From Pseudomonadota bacterium (GTDB lineage: Bacteria; Pseudomonadota; Gammaproteobacteria; Burkholderiales; Gallionellaceae): a stretch of 64,000 nucleotides of DNA. Shown here piece by piece: positions 1-9,091 of this stretch. The stretch's first letter is position 1; each line of letters opens with the position of its first letter. The stretch lies in the NCBI GenBank assembly GCA_021848465.1, contig JAJZUP010000005.1:21985-85984 (forward strand), given 5' to 3'. Made by a program: the position numbers and the translations under genes. The notes under the pieces are model-generated. The model was not told the origin of the DNA. It ran no database searches and worked only from the letters and a program-made list of their open reading frames with translations.

Positions 1-189
1 TTTTTTAGCTGCTGGCTTGGCTGCTGCTTTTTTAGCTGCTGGCTTGGCTGCTGCTTTTTTAGCTGCTGGCTTGGCTGCTGTTTTTTTAGCTGCTGGCTTG
101 GCTGCTGCTTTTTTAGCTGCTGGCTTGGCTGCTGCTTTTTTAGCTGCTGGCTTGGCTGCTGCTTTTTTAGCTGCTGGCTTGGCTGCTGC
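1..189. repeat. Seven tandem 27-bp repeats inside the histone-like gene
   Basis: Seven back-to-back copies of a 27-bp unit beginning ttttttagctgctggcttgg fill this stretch without gaps. The copies are identical except for one C-to-T change at 81, which turns one Ala codon into Thr. Each copy encodes nine residues (AAAKPAAKK), so gain or loss of units keeps the reading frame. Near-identity at wobble positions suggests recent duplication or ongoing homogenisation. The array may extend past the window edge. Confidence 0.95.
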
Positions 190-225
190 CTTAGCTGCTG
201 GTTTTGCTTTCTTTGCTGCTACCAT
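1..225 (-). CDS. Histone H1-like DNA-binding protein (3' end outside window)
   Basis: Reading the minus strand from the ATG at 225, the protein begins MVAAKKAKPAAKAAAKPAAK and continues as almost pure Ala, Lys and Pro to the window edge (75 codons seen, no stop). Low-complexity basic AAKP proteins of this kind are histone H1-like chromatin proteins, common in betaproteobacteria, that bind DNA through lysines in an extended chain. The start is supported by a strong AAGGAGG site about 5 bases upstream. The visible part is built from nine-residue units (AAAKPAAKK). The C-terminal end, and hence total length, cannot be seen. Family identity rests on composition only. Confidence 0.85.
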   Translation of the reverse strand, partial: MVAAKKAKPAAKAAAKPAAKKAAAKPAAKKAAAKPAAKKAAAKPAAKKTAAKPAAKKAAAKPAAKKAAAKPAAKK

Positions 226-921
226 TTCAACCTCCTTTTTTTGTTAAGAATGAACAACACTTGCACCTTCTATTTGTCGCAAGGCGACGAGACAGAAGCC
301 TGGAATATGGGAGGCGGCGGGCCATCCCTGAATATGAAGCAGATGCAGCGGCAATTGAGCCTGCGCATCGAAAAAAATGTAAACAGAGCGGAGTGCCGTG
401 AATTTGTGCGGCTAGCAAAGGCTTTGAGCGAGTATGTCGGGAAGAGTATTTGCCCAATACTATTCATGATTGCCTAAGGGATGCGGTAGCAATGCCACCG
501 ACGTTCCGCAAGCCTGCGCCGCTGGGCAGCGTTTCCGGAAATTGGGGGGAGGGGGATCCCTGAGAGCTTGTCTCTTGAGGGGGTTGTGGCACTTGGCTCA
601 CAAATGATGTTTTTGATTTTTTGTGATGCAACACAGTTTCGCGCAAGCGAAGATCCCTTCCTGATCGAAAAAAGCCGCTACTAAACCTAGTGATTTTTTT
701 TAAAAAACCTACTAAATATTGCGGTTGCAACTCTATCTGATTTGTGGTTATTGTCAATAAGGCGACTAACTTTTTTATGAAAAAAATGCAACAGGGTTCG
801 GCGTGCGCAAATTTTGCGGCGACATTTCTACGTATGCGGTGCGTGGATGAGGTTGGTGATGAGGTGGTGCATCTTGGCGAGCGTTTTTCGAGGGAGCTTT
901 GTGTGCATTACCCATAAATAA
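226..921. other. Gene-poor intergenic region
   Basis: About 0.7 kb between the divergently placed histone-like gene and the 3' end of nrdB. The first bases hold the ribosome binding site and presumably the promoter of the histone-like gene (minus strand). No open frame here has both a good start and recognisable content. The one short frame worth noting is 777-917 (+, 46 codons), which ends just before the nrdB terminator; its only Shine-Dalgarno-like run (AAGG) is about 14 bases upstream. Runs of T and A near 690-710 are not attached to a convincing hairpin. Confidence 0.6.
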
Positions 922-944
922 AAACGCCCCCAAAGGGGGCGTTT
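922..944 (-). terminator. Intrinsic terminator of nrdA/nrdB
   Basis: A perfect 10-bp inverted repeat (AAACGCCCCC / GGGGGCGTTT) with a 3-base loop lies 19 bases beyond the nrdB stop. Read on the minus strand, the stem is followed by a T-rich run (TTTATTTAT), the form of a Rho-independent terminator. The plus-strand side lacks a good T-run. Confidence 0.9.
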
Positions 945-962
945 GATGTGAGGGGATCTATG

Positions 963-2102
963 TCAATCCCAAGACAATGCGCCACCAGTTTGATATTCGG
1001 TAACGCGGGTTTCGAAAAAGTTCTTTTCCTTTTTCAGATCGATCATTTCGGCCATCCATGGGAATGGGTTCGTGGCTCCGGGGTATAGCAGATCGATACC
1101 GATTTGCTGACAGCGACGGTTGGCGATGAAGCGCAGGTATTCCTTAAACATCCCGGCATTCAGGCCGAGCACTCCTCGTGGCATCGTATCCTCGGCATAG
1201 CGGTATTCCAGTTCAACCCCTTTCTGTATCAGCCCGCGGATTTCCTCGCGGAAAGCCGGAGTCCAGAGGTGTGGGTTTTCCAGTTTGATCTGGTTGATTA
1301 CATCCACGCCGAAATTCAGGTGCATGGACTCGTCGCGCATGATGTACTGGTATTGCTCCGCGGCCCCGGTCATTTTGTTTTGGCGACCCAATGCCAGGAT
1401 TTGCACAAAACCGACATAGAAGAACAGGCCTTCCATGATGCAGGCAAATACGATCAGGCTGCGCAAAAGTTTCTGGTCGTTTTCCGGCGTGCCGGTTTTG
1501 AATTCCGGATCGGTCAATACGTCGATGAAGGGGAGCAGGAACTCGTCCTTGTCACGAATGCTGGATACCTCGTGGTACATATTGAATACTTCGCCCTCGT
1601 CCAGGCCCAGACTTTCAACAATATATTGATAAGCGTGGGTGTGGATCGCCTCTTCAAAGGCTTGGCGCAACAGGAATTGGCGGCACTCTGGATTGGTGAT
1701 ATGGCGATAGGTTCCCAGCGCGATGTTGTTGGCGGCCAGGCTGTCCGCAGTAGTGAAGAAGCCAAGGTTGCGCTTGACCAGTCGGCGCTCGTCCTCGGTG
1801 AGGCCATTGGGATTTTTCCACAGGGCGATGTCGGCAGACATGTTGATTTCCTGCGGCATCCAGTGGTTGGCGCAGGCGGCGAGATATTTTTCCCAGGCCC
1901 ATTTGTACTTGAAGGGTACCAGCTGATTGACATCGGCGGAGCTATTGATGATGCGCTTATCCTCAACCCGGATGCGCCCGGACGAGACGGAGGCGATGGT
2001 ATACCCGTGGTTTTCTGAATGATTGCTCATTGCATTTCCTGTGCCGGCAAATCGAGCGCCGGGGGCGGCGGCGAAAGAGGCGCTATCTTCGAAATTTAGC
2101 AT
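963..2102 (-). CDS. nrdB: Ribonucleoside-diphosphate reductase, beta subunit (class Ia)
   Basis: Small subunit of aerobic ribonucleotide reductase; it houses a di-iron centre and tyrosyl radical that NrdA uses to make deoxynucleotides. Visible iron-ligand and radical motifs: FFTTAD (D120), EEAIHTHAY (E151, H154 and the radical tyrosine Y158), IMEGLFF, and [10 protein letters not shown]. The conserved tyrosine argues for class Ia. I chose the ATG at 2102 (379 residues) because AAAGGAG sits just upstream; the frame stays open further upstream into the nrdA 3' end, but there without a ribosome site. It follows nrdA by about 100 bases and is probably cotranscribed with it, ending at the hairpin downstream. 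Confidence 0.95.
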   Translation of the reverse strand: MLNFEDSASFAAAPGARFAGTGNAMSNHSENHGYTIASVSSGRIRVEDKRIINSSADVNQLVPFKYKWAWEKYLAACANHWMPQEINMSADIALWKNPNGLTEDERRLVKRNLGFFTTADSLAANNIALGTYRHITNPECRQFLLRQAFEEAIHTHAYQYIVESLGLDEGEVFNMYHEVSSIRDKDEFLLPFIDVLTDPEFKTGTPENDQKLLRSLIVFACIMEGLFFYVGFVQILALGRQNKMTGAAEQYQYIMRDESMHLNFGVDVINQIKLENPHLWTPAFREEIRGLIQKGVELEYRYAEDTMPRGVLGLNAGMFKEYLRFIANRRCQQIGIDLLYPGATNPFPWMAEMIDLKKEKNFFETRVTEYQTGGALSWD

Positions 2103-2206
2103 ATTTTCTCCTTTACTACTTGGATCGAGGGGTTCGAGCCTCGATGGATTAATCACATTGTCGGCTGGCCGCACACTGTTACCAGCCGGGCAGCATTGAC
2201 CTTTCG

Positions 2207-5086
2207 CTATTGGCAAGCCTCGCACTCTGGGTTGTCGATCGAGCAGAATTTTGGCTCTTCTGACGACTGTGCTGCTATTCCGGCATGACCGATGTCGCTG
2301 GAGACTGCATTCAGCGAACCGGCACGCGAGGTTGATTTCTCGGCGGAGGTGGCGCCCATTGTGCGCAGGTAATAAGTGGTCTTGATGCCGCGTACCCAGG
2401 CTAATTTATAGGTCTCATCCAGCTTGCGCCCGGAAACGCCCGCCATATAGATGTTCAGGGACTGCGCCTGGTCAATCCACTTCTGGCGGCGCGCTGCCGC
2501 CTCAATCAGCCATTTGGGCTCAATTTCAAATGCGGTCGCATACAATTGGCGCAGATCAGCCGGGATGCGGTCGATCTTGGCCAGGCTGCCGTCAAAATAC
2601 TTCAGGTCGGCAATCATGACTTCGTCCCAAAGCCCCAGCTTCTTCAGGTCACTCACCAAGTGCTCATTGATGATGGTGAATTCGCCGGACAGGTTGGATT
2701 TGACGAAGATATTCTGGTACGTCGGCTCAATGCTGGCGGAAACGCCCACGATATTGGAGATGGTTGCCGTAGGGGCGATCGCCACGCAGTTGGAGTTGCG
2801 CATGCCAAACTGTTTGATGCGGCTGCGCAATGCGTTCCAGTCCAAGGTTGCCGAGTCGTCCAGCTCGACATAACCGCCACGCGCGCTGCGCAGCAATTCA
2901 ATCGTGTCTTGTGGCAGGTAGCCTTTATCCCACAGGCTGCCGCGGTAGCTGGAATAACGGCCGCGCTCTTCGGCCAGCTCAGTGGAGGCCAGGTAGGCGT
3001 AGTAGCAGACGGCCTCCATCGAACGGTCGGCGAACTCAACGGCGGTATCGGAGGCATAAGGCAGGCGCAGTTTGTGCAGCGCGTCCTGGAAGCCCATGAT
3101 CCCGAGTCCGACCGGGCGATGCTTGAGGTTGGCGTCGCGGGCTTTTTTTACAGCGTAATAGTTGATGTCAATTACGTTGTCCAGCATGCGCATTGCGGTG
3201 CGGATCGTACGCTGCAACTTGGCATGATCCAGCTGGCCGGATTTTTCATGACCCTGGGGATACAGGTGGGCGGCCAGATTGACGGAGCCCAGGTTGCACA
3301 CGGCGATTTCCGATTCGGAGGTATTCAGCGTGATTTCCGTGCACAAGTTGGAGCTGTGTACCACGCCCACATGTTGCTGCGGGCTGCGGATATTGCATGG
3401 ATCCTTGAATGTGATCCATGGGTGTCCTGTTTCAAACAGCATGGTCAGCATTTTGCGCCAGAGGGTCTGGGCGGGAACCTTCTTGAAGAGTTTGATTTCC
3501 CCGGCGGCAGCCTTGGCTTCGTACGCCAGGTAAGCCTGTTCGAAATCGGCACCGAACTTGTCGTGCAAGTCCGGGCAGGTGGATGGCGAAAACAGGGTCC
3601 ACTCGCTGCCTTCCATGACGCGCTTCATGAATAAATCGGGAATCCAGTTGGCGGTATTCATGTCGTGCGTGCGGCGGCGATCATCGCCGGTGTTCTTGCG
3701 TAGCTCAAGGAATTCCTCGATGTCGAGGTGCCAGGTTTCCAGGTAGGCGCATACGGCGCCTTTGCGCTTGCCGCCCTGATTGACGGCAACGGCGGTGTCA
3801 TTGACCACTTTCAGGAATGGAACCACACCTTGCGATTTGCCGTTGGTGCCCTTGATGTGGCTGCCCAGTGCACGCACGTTGGTCCAGTCGTTGCCCAGGC
3901 CGCCGGCAAATTTGGAGAGCAGGGCATTTTCCTTCAGCGCCTCGTAGATGCCATCCAGGTCATCGGAAACCGTTGTCAGGTAACAGGATGACAGTTGCGA
4001 ACGGCGGGTGCCTGAATTGAACAGGGTCGGGGTCGAGCTCATGAAATCGAAGCTCGACAACAAGCGATAAAACTCGATGGCGCGTGCTTCACGCTCAATT
4101 TCATTGAGCGCCAGTCCCATGGCAACGCGCATGAAAAAGGCTTGGGGAAGCTCAATGCGCTCGTCGTTAATATGCAGGAAATAGCGGTCATACAGGGTTT
4201 GCAGGCCGAGATAGCCGAACTGCAAATCGCGGGCAGGATCCAGCTCCTTGGCGAGACGCGCCAAATCGAACTGCCCGAGTTGCTCGTCCAACAATTCGGC
4301 TTCAATGCCACGTTTGATGAATTTGGGGAAATATGCGGCGTAGCGCTCGGCGATTTCAGTTTGCGGAACCTCTTCCCCGAGTATTTCGCAACGAATATTG
4401 TTCAGCAGCAAGCGTGCGGTTACAAAATCATAGGCTGGGTCTTGTTCGATCAGGGTGCGCGCAGAAAGGATCGTGCATTTGCGCACTTCTTCAATGGATA
4501 CGCCGTCATACAGGTCTTTCAGCGTATGCTTAAGGATTTTGTCGGGATCGGCGGCCTCACCCAAGCCGGCACACGCGGCCTGGATCTGGGCGGACAGGGC
4601 GTCAATATCCAGCGGGCGCAAGTTGCCGTTTTCGAGTACCTGCAAAGTATGGGTGGCCGCAGTTTCCTTTTTCGCCTTGCTGCGTTCGCGCGTGCGCTGC
4701 TCGCGATAAAGGACGTATGAGCGGGCGACATCGTGTTCGCCGGAGCGCATCAAGGCAAGTTCGACCTGGTCCTGGATGTCTTCGATGTGGAATGTGCCGC
4801 CATGAGGCTGACGACGTACCAGCGCATTCACAACGCTTGCGGTTAACTGCTCAACCAATTCGCGCACCCGGGCCGAAGCAGCACCTTGCCCACCATTTAC
4901 GGCGAGGAATGCTTTGGTCATCGCGATGGAAATTTTGCTGGGTTCGAAAGATACAACGGAACCATTGCGGCGAATAATCTTGTATTGATCCAGCGGCAGC
5001 GGCGCTCCGGATGCAGTCGGAGTGCCCGAGTCCTGATTCAGGGGCATGGAGAAAGATGGTGAAACACTTTCAGAAGCAAGCAACAT
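2207..5086 (-). CDS. nrdA: Ribonucleoside-diphosphate reductase, alpha subunit (class Ia)
   Basis: Large catalytic subunit that reduces ribonucleoside diphosphates to deoxy forms, working with NrdB. 959 residues: an N-terminal ATP-cone (about residues 34-125, allosteric activity site), then the ten-stranded barrel. Catalytic residues are visible: the redox cysteines C368 and C597, and N580-L-C582-T-E584 carrying the thiyl-radical cysteine. The C-terminal tail ends CEACQ (C955, C958), the shuttle cysteine pair that passes electrons from thioredoxin or glutaredoxin. The ATG follows an AAAGGGGGG ribosome site. Upstream lie two NrdR-type boxes and a hairpin, so repression by NrdR is likely. Confidence 0.97.
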   Translation of the reverse strand: MLLASESVSPSFSMPLNQDSGTPTASGAPLPLDQYKIIRRNGSVVSFEPSKISIAMTKAFLAVNGGQGAASARVRELVEQLTASVVNALVRRQPHGGTFHIEDIQDQVELALMRSGEHDVARSYVLYREQRTRERSKAKKETAATHTLQVLENGNLRPLDIDALSAQIQAACAGLGEAADPDKILKHTLKDLYDGVSIEEVRKCTILSARTLIEQDPAYDFVTARLLLNNIRCEILGEEVPQTEIAERYAAYFPKFIKRGIEAELLDEQLGQFDLARLAKELDPARDLQFGYLGLQTLYDRYFLHINDERIELPQAFFMRVAMGLALNEIEREARAIEFYRLLSSFDFMSSTPTLFNSGTRRSQLSSCYLTTVSDDLDGIYEALKENALLSKFAGGLGNDWTNVRALGSHIKGTNGKSQGVVPFLKVVNDTAVAVNQGGKRKGAVCAYLETWHLDIEEFLELRKNTGDDRRRTHDMNTANWIPDLFMKRVMEGSEWTLFSPSTCPDLHDKFGADFEQAYLAYEAKAAAGEIKLFKKVPAQTLWRKMLTMLFETGHPWITFKDPCNIRSPQQHVGVVHSSNLCTEITLNTSESEIAVCNLGSVNLAAHLYPQGHEKSGQLDHAKLQRTIRTAMRMLDNVIDINYYAVKKARDANLKHRPVGLGIMGFQDALHKLRLPYASDTAVEFADRSMEAVCYYAYLASTELAEERGRYSSYRGSLWDKGYLPQDTIELLRSARGGYVELDDSATLDWNALRSRIKQFGMRNSNCVAIAPTATISNIVGVSASIEPTYQNIFVKSNLSGEFTIINEHLVSDLKKLGLWDEVMIADLKYFDGSLAKIDRIPADLRQLYATAFEIEPKWLIEAAARRQKWIDQAQSLNIYMAGVSGRKLDETYKLAWVRGIKTTYYLRTMGATSAEKSTSRAGSLNAVSSDIGHAGIAAQSSEEPKFCSIDNPECEACQ

Positions 5087-5114
5087 AAACCCCCCTTTAT
5101 TGAATTAAACAAAC

Positions 5115-5143
5115 GGCTTTTCAAGCACCGATCTTGAAAAGCC
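5115..5143 (-). other. Hairpin in the nrdA leader
   Basis: An 11-bp perfect inverted repeat (GGCTTTTCAAG / CTTGAAAAGCC, 7-base loop) lies between the NrdR boxes and the nrdA ribosome site. On the minus strand it is followed by GTTTGTTT, so it resembles a weak terminator or attenuator in the 5' untranslated region. Its function is not known. Confidence 0.5.
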
Positions 5144-5157
5144 TTAAAAATCAAAAA

Positions 5158-5173
5158 CCACTATATATAGTGG
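5158..5173. promoter_or_regulatory. NrdR box 1 upstream of nrdA
   Basis: CCACTATATATAGTGG is a perfect 16-bp palindrome and closely matches the NrdR consensus (acaCwATATATwGtgt). NrdR is the zinc-finger/ATP-cone repressor of ribonucleotide reductase genes in most bacteria. The box sits 72 bases before the nrdA start. Confidence 0.85.
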
Positions 5174-5189
5174 TCTCCCTCTTTATTTG

Positions 5190-5205
5190 CCCCTAATTCT
5201 AGTGC
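5190..5205. promoter_or_regulatory. Degenerate NrdR box 2 upstream of nrdA
   Basis: CCCCTAATTCTAGTGC matches box 1 at 11 of 16 positions, including both the left CT and the right TAGTG. Its offset from box 1 is exactly 32 bp, about three helical turns, which is the usual arrangement of paired NrdR boxes. Taken alone the match would be weak; the spacing raises confidence. Confidence 0.55.
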
Positions 5206-5258
5206 ATCAAAGAATTTATGCAAGCGGTATTTGGTACTTTAGAAAGGGCTAAAATAGC

Positions 5259-5792
5259 TCAAAAGGAGTGCTGGAAACGTGGCCAGTCAAAATACGGTCC
5301 GGGGTCTGTTTTACGTTGCGGGGCGATGTCGGCGTGACCGGCAAAATTGTCGATCGGGTAGGTACGTTTAAGTTTGCGGCATAGCAAAGCGAGGCGGCGA
5401 TACTGTATTTCAGTAAATGGCGTGTTATCGCTTCCCTCCAGTTCGATCCCGATGGAGAAGTCATTGCAGCGCGTCCGTCCGTCCCACTCCGAAGCGCCAG
5501 CATGCCAGGCGCGGTTCAGGCATGATACGTACTGCACGATTTCGCCCGTGCGGCGGATCAGGAAGTGTGCGGAAACACGCAGGCCGGCGATCTGTTCGTA
5601 ATAGGGGTGCGCGGTCGGATCAAGGCGGTTGGTGAATAATTGATGTATCCCCTGCCCGCCAAACTGATCCGGGGGCAGGCTGATGCTGTGGATTACCAGT
5701 AATGAGATGGGGGTGTGCGGCGGGCGTTTGTCAAAGTTGGGCGAAGGGATGTGGCGGATACCGCTGAGCCAACCTAGTGACTTGATCTTCAA
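5259..5792 (-). CDS. ampD: 1,6-anhydro-N-acetylmuramyl-L-alanine amidase AmpD
   Basis: Cytoplasmic zinc amidase that removes the peptide from anhydro-muropeptides during cell-wall recycling; in many Gram-negatives its loss derepresses beta-lactamase. The 177-residue length is typical. Amidase_2 motifs are present: zinc ligands H35 (LLVIH), H153 and D163 (KTDPGPYFDW), plus E117 and K161 of the active site. The start is a TTG that overlaps the pilR stop codon (TTGA), with AAGGAG 8 bases upstream inside pilR, so translation is coupled to pilR. The operon link to pilSR is positional; no functional tie to pili is known. Confidence 0.93.
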   Translation of the reverse strand: MKIKSLGWLSGIRHIPSPNFDKRPPHTPISLLVIHSISLPPDQFGGQGIHQLFTNRLDPTAHPYYEQIAGLRVSAHFLIRRTGEIVQYVSCLNRAWHAGASEWDGRTRCNDFSIGIELEGSDNTPFTEIQYRRLALLCRKLKRTYPIDNFAGHADIAPQRKTDPGPYFDWPRFQHSF

Positions 5793-7156
5793 TCGGAAAA
5801 CTCCTTGCTGGTAATGGAAAGGCGCTCCATGCGATAGCGTAGCGCCCGGAAGGTGACGCCGAGAATTTTGGCTGCCGCAGTCCGGTTGAAGTGAGTCTGG
5901 GCCAAGGCGTCCAGAATTGCTTCGCGCTCGACGCGATCCAGATAATCCGTCAGGGGGAATTTACTGGAGGCTGTCGCGGAGATGTCCTTTTCCGGTGGGT
6001 TGGGGGGGGTGAGTTGCAAATCTTCTTTTGAGATTAAGTCGCTGCTGCGCAATGCCAGGGCGCGCTCAATAATATTCTCCAGCTCCCGGATATTTCCGGG
6101 AAAGTCATAATGGGTCAGGGCCAGCATGGCATCCGCAGAAAAGCGGATGTTCTCGTTGTTGCCGAGGCGGCGCAGGAGTTTGTCCGCAATTTCACTGATA
6201 TCGCTGCGCATTTCCCGTAATGAAGGCATCTGCAGCGCAATCACATTGAGCCTGTAGTACAAATCCTGGCGGAATTTGCCTTCTTTTACGCGCGCTCCCA
6301 AATTGTGATGGGTTGCACTGATGATGCGCACATCCACCGGCTCCTCTTCAGTGGCACCGACCTTGCGCACCTTTTTTTCCTGGATGGCGCGTAATAGTTT
6401 GACTTGCATGTTAAGTGGAAGGTCGGCGACTTCGTCCAGAAACAAGGTGCCGCCATGCGCGGCCTGGAAAAAACCGTCGCGGTCGCTGTCGGCCCCGGTA
6501 AATGCGCCTTTCCGGTAACCGAAAAACTCGCTTTCCATCAGGTTTTCCGGGATGGCCCCGCAATTGACGGCGACGAAGGGTTGGTCATGCCGGGCGCTAT
6601 TTTTTACAATCAGGCTGGCAGCCAGTTCTTTTCCGCTGCCGGATTCACCGTGAATGTGGACAGGTGCATGACTGCGTGCCACACGGGAAATCAGGTCGCG
6701 TACATTCTGGATTGGGGCGGAGTTCCCGATCAGTTGCGGCATGCCGGGATGTTTGACTACCTCCGGGAGTTTCAGGGCAGATTTGACCAGGGTGCGCAAC
6801 TGATCCAGGGAAACCGGTTTGGATAAATAGTCAAAGGCGCCAGCTTTGAGTGCGGCTACGGCATTTTCCGTGTTGCCATGAGCCGTAATCACCGCAATGG
6901 GGATATCCAGATTGTTTGAGCTGATATGGCTGATCAATTCCAGACCCTGTCCGTCAGGCATGCGCATGTCGGTCAGGCATAGATCAAAATGCTGGCTGGC
7001 GAGATGCTGCTGTGCCTCATGCAAGCTGCCAGCGCGAACGGTTTCCAGTCCCATGCGTGTTAATGCCAGTTCGAGCAATTCGAGAATGTCGGGCTCATCA
7101 TCAACCAGTAAAATTCTGGGGGTTGCGGTTGCGGGGGGCTTGCGCTCAAGGCTCAT
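5789..7156 (-). CDS. pilR: Sigma-54-dependent response regulator PilR
   Basis: NtrC-family activator paired with PilS; in other bacteria it turns on the major pilin gene pilA through sigma-54. 455 residues: a receiver domain with phospho-acceptor D63 (LTDMRMPDG), a central AAA+ domain with Walker A HGESGSGKE, the sigma-54 contact loop GAFTGA and Walker B LFLDEVADL, and a C-terminal Fis-type helix-turn-helix. The ATG at 7156 overlaps the pilS end by 11 bases and has GGAG upstream. The frame is open further upstream inside pilS, but those starts would add sequence not seen in the family. pilA itself is not in the window. Confidence 0.93.
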   Translation of the reverse strand: MSLERKPPATATPRILLVDDEPDILELLELALTRMGLETVRAGSLHEAQQHLASQHFDLCLTDMRMPDGQGLELISHISSNNLDIPIAVITAHGNTENAVAALKAGAFDYLSKPVSLDQLRTLVKSALKLPEVVKHPGMPQLIGNSAPIQNVRDLISRVARSHAPVHIHGESGSGKELAASLIVKNSARHDQPFVAVNCGAIPENLMESEFFGYRKGAFTGADSDRDGFFQAAHGGTLFLDEVADLPLNMQVKLLRAIQEKKVRKVGATEEEPVDVRIISATHHNLGARVKEGKFRQDLYYRLNVIALQMPSLREMRSDISEIADKLLRRLGNNENIRFSADAMLALTHYDFPGNIRELENIIERALALRSSDLISKEDLQLTPPNPPEKDISATASSKFPLTDYLDRVEREAILDALAQTHFNRTAAAKILGVTFRALRYRMERLSITSKEFSD

Positions 7157-8774
7157 TCGGTGCTCCAAAAGTGATGCGGAAGCATGCGCCTCCTTCGGGA
7201 GGCTGGCGATATTCCAGCGACGCGCCGTTGGCCTCGCATAGTTCGCGGGCAATATATAAGCCCAGCCCGGTTCCGCCTGCGTTGGTGGTAAAGAAAGGCT
7301 CAAACAACTTTCCGGCAGTTTCCGCAGCCACGCCGGGGCCGTCATCGGAAATTTCAAGTGCCATGCGGCCGTTTCCAAGCTGGAATGCGTGAAGGCTGAC
7401 GCTACCCGCCATGCTCTGAGAATATCTTAGTGCATTCTGGCACAGATTCCATAATACCTGGTCAAGGTGGCCACGATCAAAATACACCTGGCATTCCTGT
7501 GGGGCTGAAATGGCGATGATCGCCGGCGGCAGCCGTTTGGTTTGGCACAGCTCCTCAACGAAATTGGGGAGGCGCTTGGTCAAGTCAATTTGATCGGCAT
7601 TAATTCGATCGCGGCGGTTTAATTGCATGACGTCCTGAACAATGCGATTCAATCGCGCAGTATTGTCCAGAATAATGCGGGAGAGCCGCTCTTGGGTCGC
7701 GTCATGCTGGTTTTCAAGCAGCAACTCGGCGGCATAACTGATGGATGATAGAGGGTTGCGCACCTCATGGGCTATGTTGGCCGTCAGCCGTCCGAGAGCC
7801 GCGAGCTTGACCTGCTGAGCCTGCTCCTGTGCGCGCTGCATATCTTCCAGAACAATTACTGCGCCCCAGAAGCTGTCACGCTGAACAGGCAGGAAGCGAA
7901 CACGTACCAAGCTGTTGGTGAGTGGTAGTCGTACCACCTCATTTCCTAAAGCGTGATTTTGCCGCCAAGCCGCAAACATTGCGTCAAGCAATGCGGAGTG
8001 GTGACTGAGAAGAGGCGGCTGTCCAGAGGAAAATGTCTGGCCCAGCAATCTTGCGGCGCTGGGGTTGGACTGCCTGACGATACCGCGCTCATCTACCACC
8101 AGCACCCCATCCGGCATATCCTGAATCATGAGGCGATTGGCTTCCGCCATGCTGGATAAATCAATGCCGCGCAGTTTGGCCAGTTTTTCGCTTGCCACCG
8201 CGTATCTGGACAAGGTGTGTGCCAGCCAGGCGATGGCAAAGTAGGCGGTGCTTAATAAGCCGGCTTGCAGATATTGGGTAATGGCAGCTTCGTGAGTGAG
8301 CACCGAATAGGTGTGCTCAAGCAAAATCGAAATGCTTGCCAGTGCAGCATAGAAGTATGCAATGCGGCTTCGGGTAATCAGGCTGGCGGCGGCGAGCGAA
8401 ATGAGTAGAAGCAATCCAAGATTGCTCTGGATGCCGCCGCTGAAATAGGTCAACGGTGTTATTACGGCAATATCGGAGCCGACCTGAAACGCAAGCTGCA
8501 GGGGGAAGGTGGGGTGTTGGGTTTTGACGATAATGATCGATACGGCCGCTTGCAGGATGTAAGCCAGGCAAATCAGGAAAACCCAGTTCTGCTCGAGATT
8601 ATTGAGGGATAACGCATCGCCGAATACAGTGGTGAGGAATAGCAGCAAGCCGCCCAACGCCAGGCGATAAAGTGCGAACAAATACAGCAGGCGCCACGGC
8701 GGGGCGTCGGATGAAGTCGGCAATAGCTTGGGGAACAGCCCGGTCGAGGAGGTGGGGTTATCCCGCATGGGCAT
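7146..8774 (-). CDS. pilS: Sensor histidine kinase PilS
   Basis: Membrane sensor that phosphorylates PilR to control type IV pilin expression. 542 residues: about six hydrophobic segments in the first 190 residues, a PAS-like region (about 205-310), then the kinase. H-box NIAHEVRNPLSS with H336, N-box NLCQNALRYS (N447), G1 ISDDGPGV and G2 GGTGLGLYIA are all present, so the kinase should be active. The start ATG overlaps the stop of the preceding small gene (TAATG), showing tight coupling. The operon runs PP0621-like gene, pilS, pilR, ampD. Confidence 0.93.
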   Translation of the reverse strand: MPMRDNPTSSTGLFPKLLPTSSDAPPWRLLYLFALYRLALGGLLLFLTTVFGDALSLNNLEQNWVFLICLAYILQAAVSIIIVKTQHPTFPLQLAFQVGSDIAVITPLTYFSGGIQSNLGLLLLISLAAASLITRSRIAYFYAALASISILLEHTYSVLTHEAAITQYLQAGLLSTAYFAIAWLAHTLSRYAVASEKLAKLRGIDLSSMAEANRLMIQDMPDGVLVVDERGIVRQSNPSAARLLGQTFSSGQPPLLSHHSALLDAMFAAWRQNHALGNEVVRLPLTNSLVRVRFLPVQRDSFWGAVIVLEDMQRAQEQAQQVKLAALGRLTANIAHEVRNPLSSISYAAELLLENQHDATQERLSRIILDNTARLNRIVQDVMQLNRRDRINADQIDLTKRLPNFVEELCQTKRLPPAIIAISAPQECQVYFDRGHLDQVLWNLCQNALRYSQSMAGSVSLHAFQLGNGRMALEISDDGPGVAAETAGKLFEPFFTTNAGGTGLGLYIARELCEANGASLEYRQPPEGGACFRITFGAPNEP

Positions 8775-8998
8775 TATTCAGAGCGTTGTGAATGCTCATG
8801 CCGATGGGCAGCGCTGCAAAAATAATTTCCATTTGCAAGGATGCTTTCACTCTTGGGCAGATGGACTCCGCAATGCGCGCAGCGCACCATTTCTTCCGAA
8901 GGATTGGACTTGGGAGCGGGAGGGCGCTGTCTCATTGTGGATCTTAATAGCCAATAGATAATGGCGATAATGGCGATCAGTAAAATTAAACGACTCAT
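8774..8998 (-). CDS. PP0621-family small membrane protein
   Basis: 74 residues: one N-terminal hydrophobic helix (LILLIAIIAIIYWLL), a short basic and Pro-rich linker, then a small cysteine/histidine module (CAHCGVHLP ... YFCSAAHRH) that could hold one zinc ion. This architecture matches the uncharacterised PP0621 family usually found directly before pilS. Its role is unknown; the position and the TAATG overlap with pilS suggest it works with, or is dosed with, the PilSR system. Confidence 0.8.
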   Translation of the reverse strand: MSRLILLIAIIAIIYWLLRSTMRQRPPAPKSNPSEEMVRCAHCGVHLPKSESILANGNYFCSAAHRHEHSQRSE

Positions 8999-9091
8999 GG
9001 TAATATGGTGGATATTTGATATTTAAAGCAGAGGGTTAGGTTGTTGGCGCATTGTAGGTTGGTTTGTCGGTTTCGTCACGCAATTGCATGT

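Noticed and set aside
1-189. Regular repeats as a CRISPR array or satellite
   Set aside because: Units are contiguous with no spacers and encode AAAKPAAKK in frame; they are coding repeats.
250-477. Plus-strand frame beginning MNNTCTFYLSQG
   Set aside because: No Shine-Dalgarno sequence, overlaps the expected promoter of the histone-like gene, no family resemblance.
464-757. Minus-strand open frame of 97 codons
   Set aside because: Starts with TTG without a ribosome site, low-complexity content, no recognisable family; likely chance in a non-coding stretch.
2103-2225. N-terminal extension of nrdB
   Set aside because: The frame runs back into nrdA, but only the ATG at 2102 has a good ribosome site (AAAGGAG).
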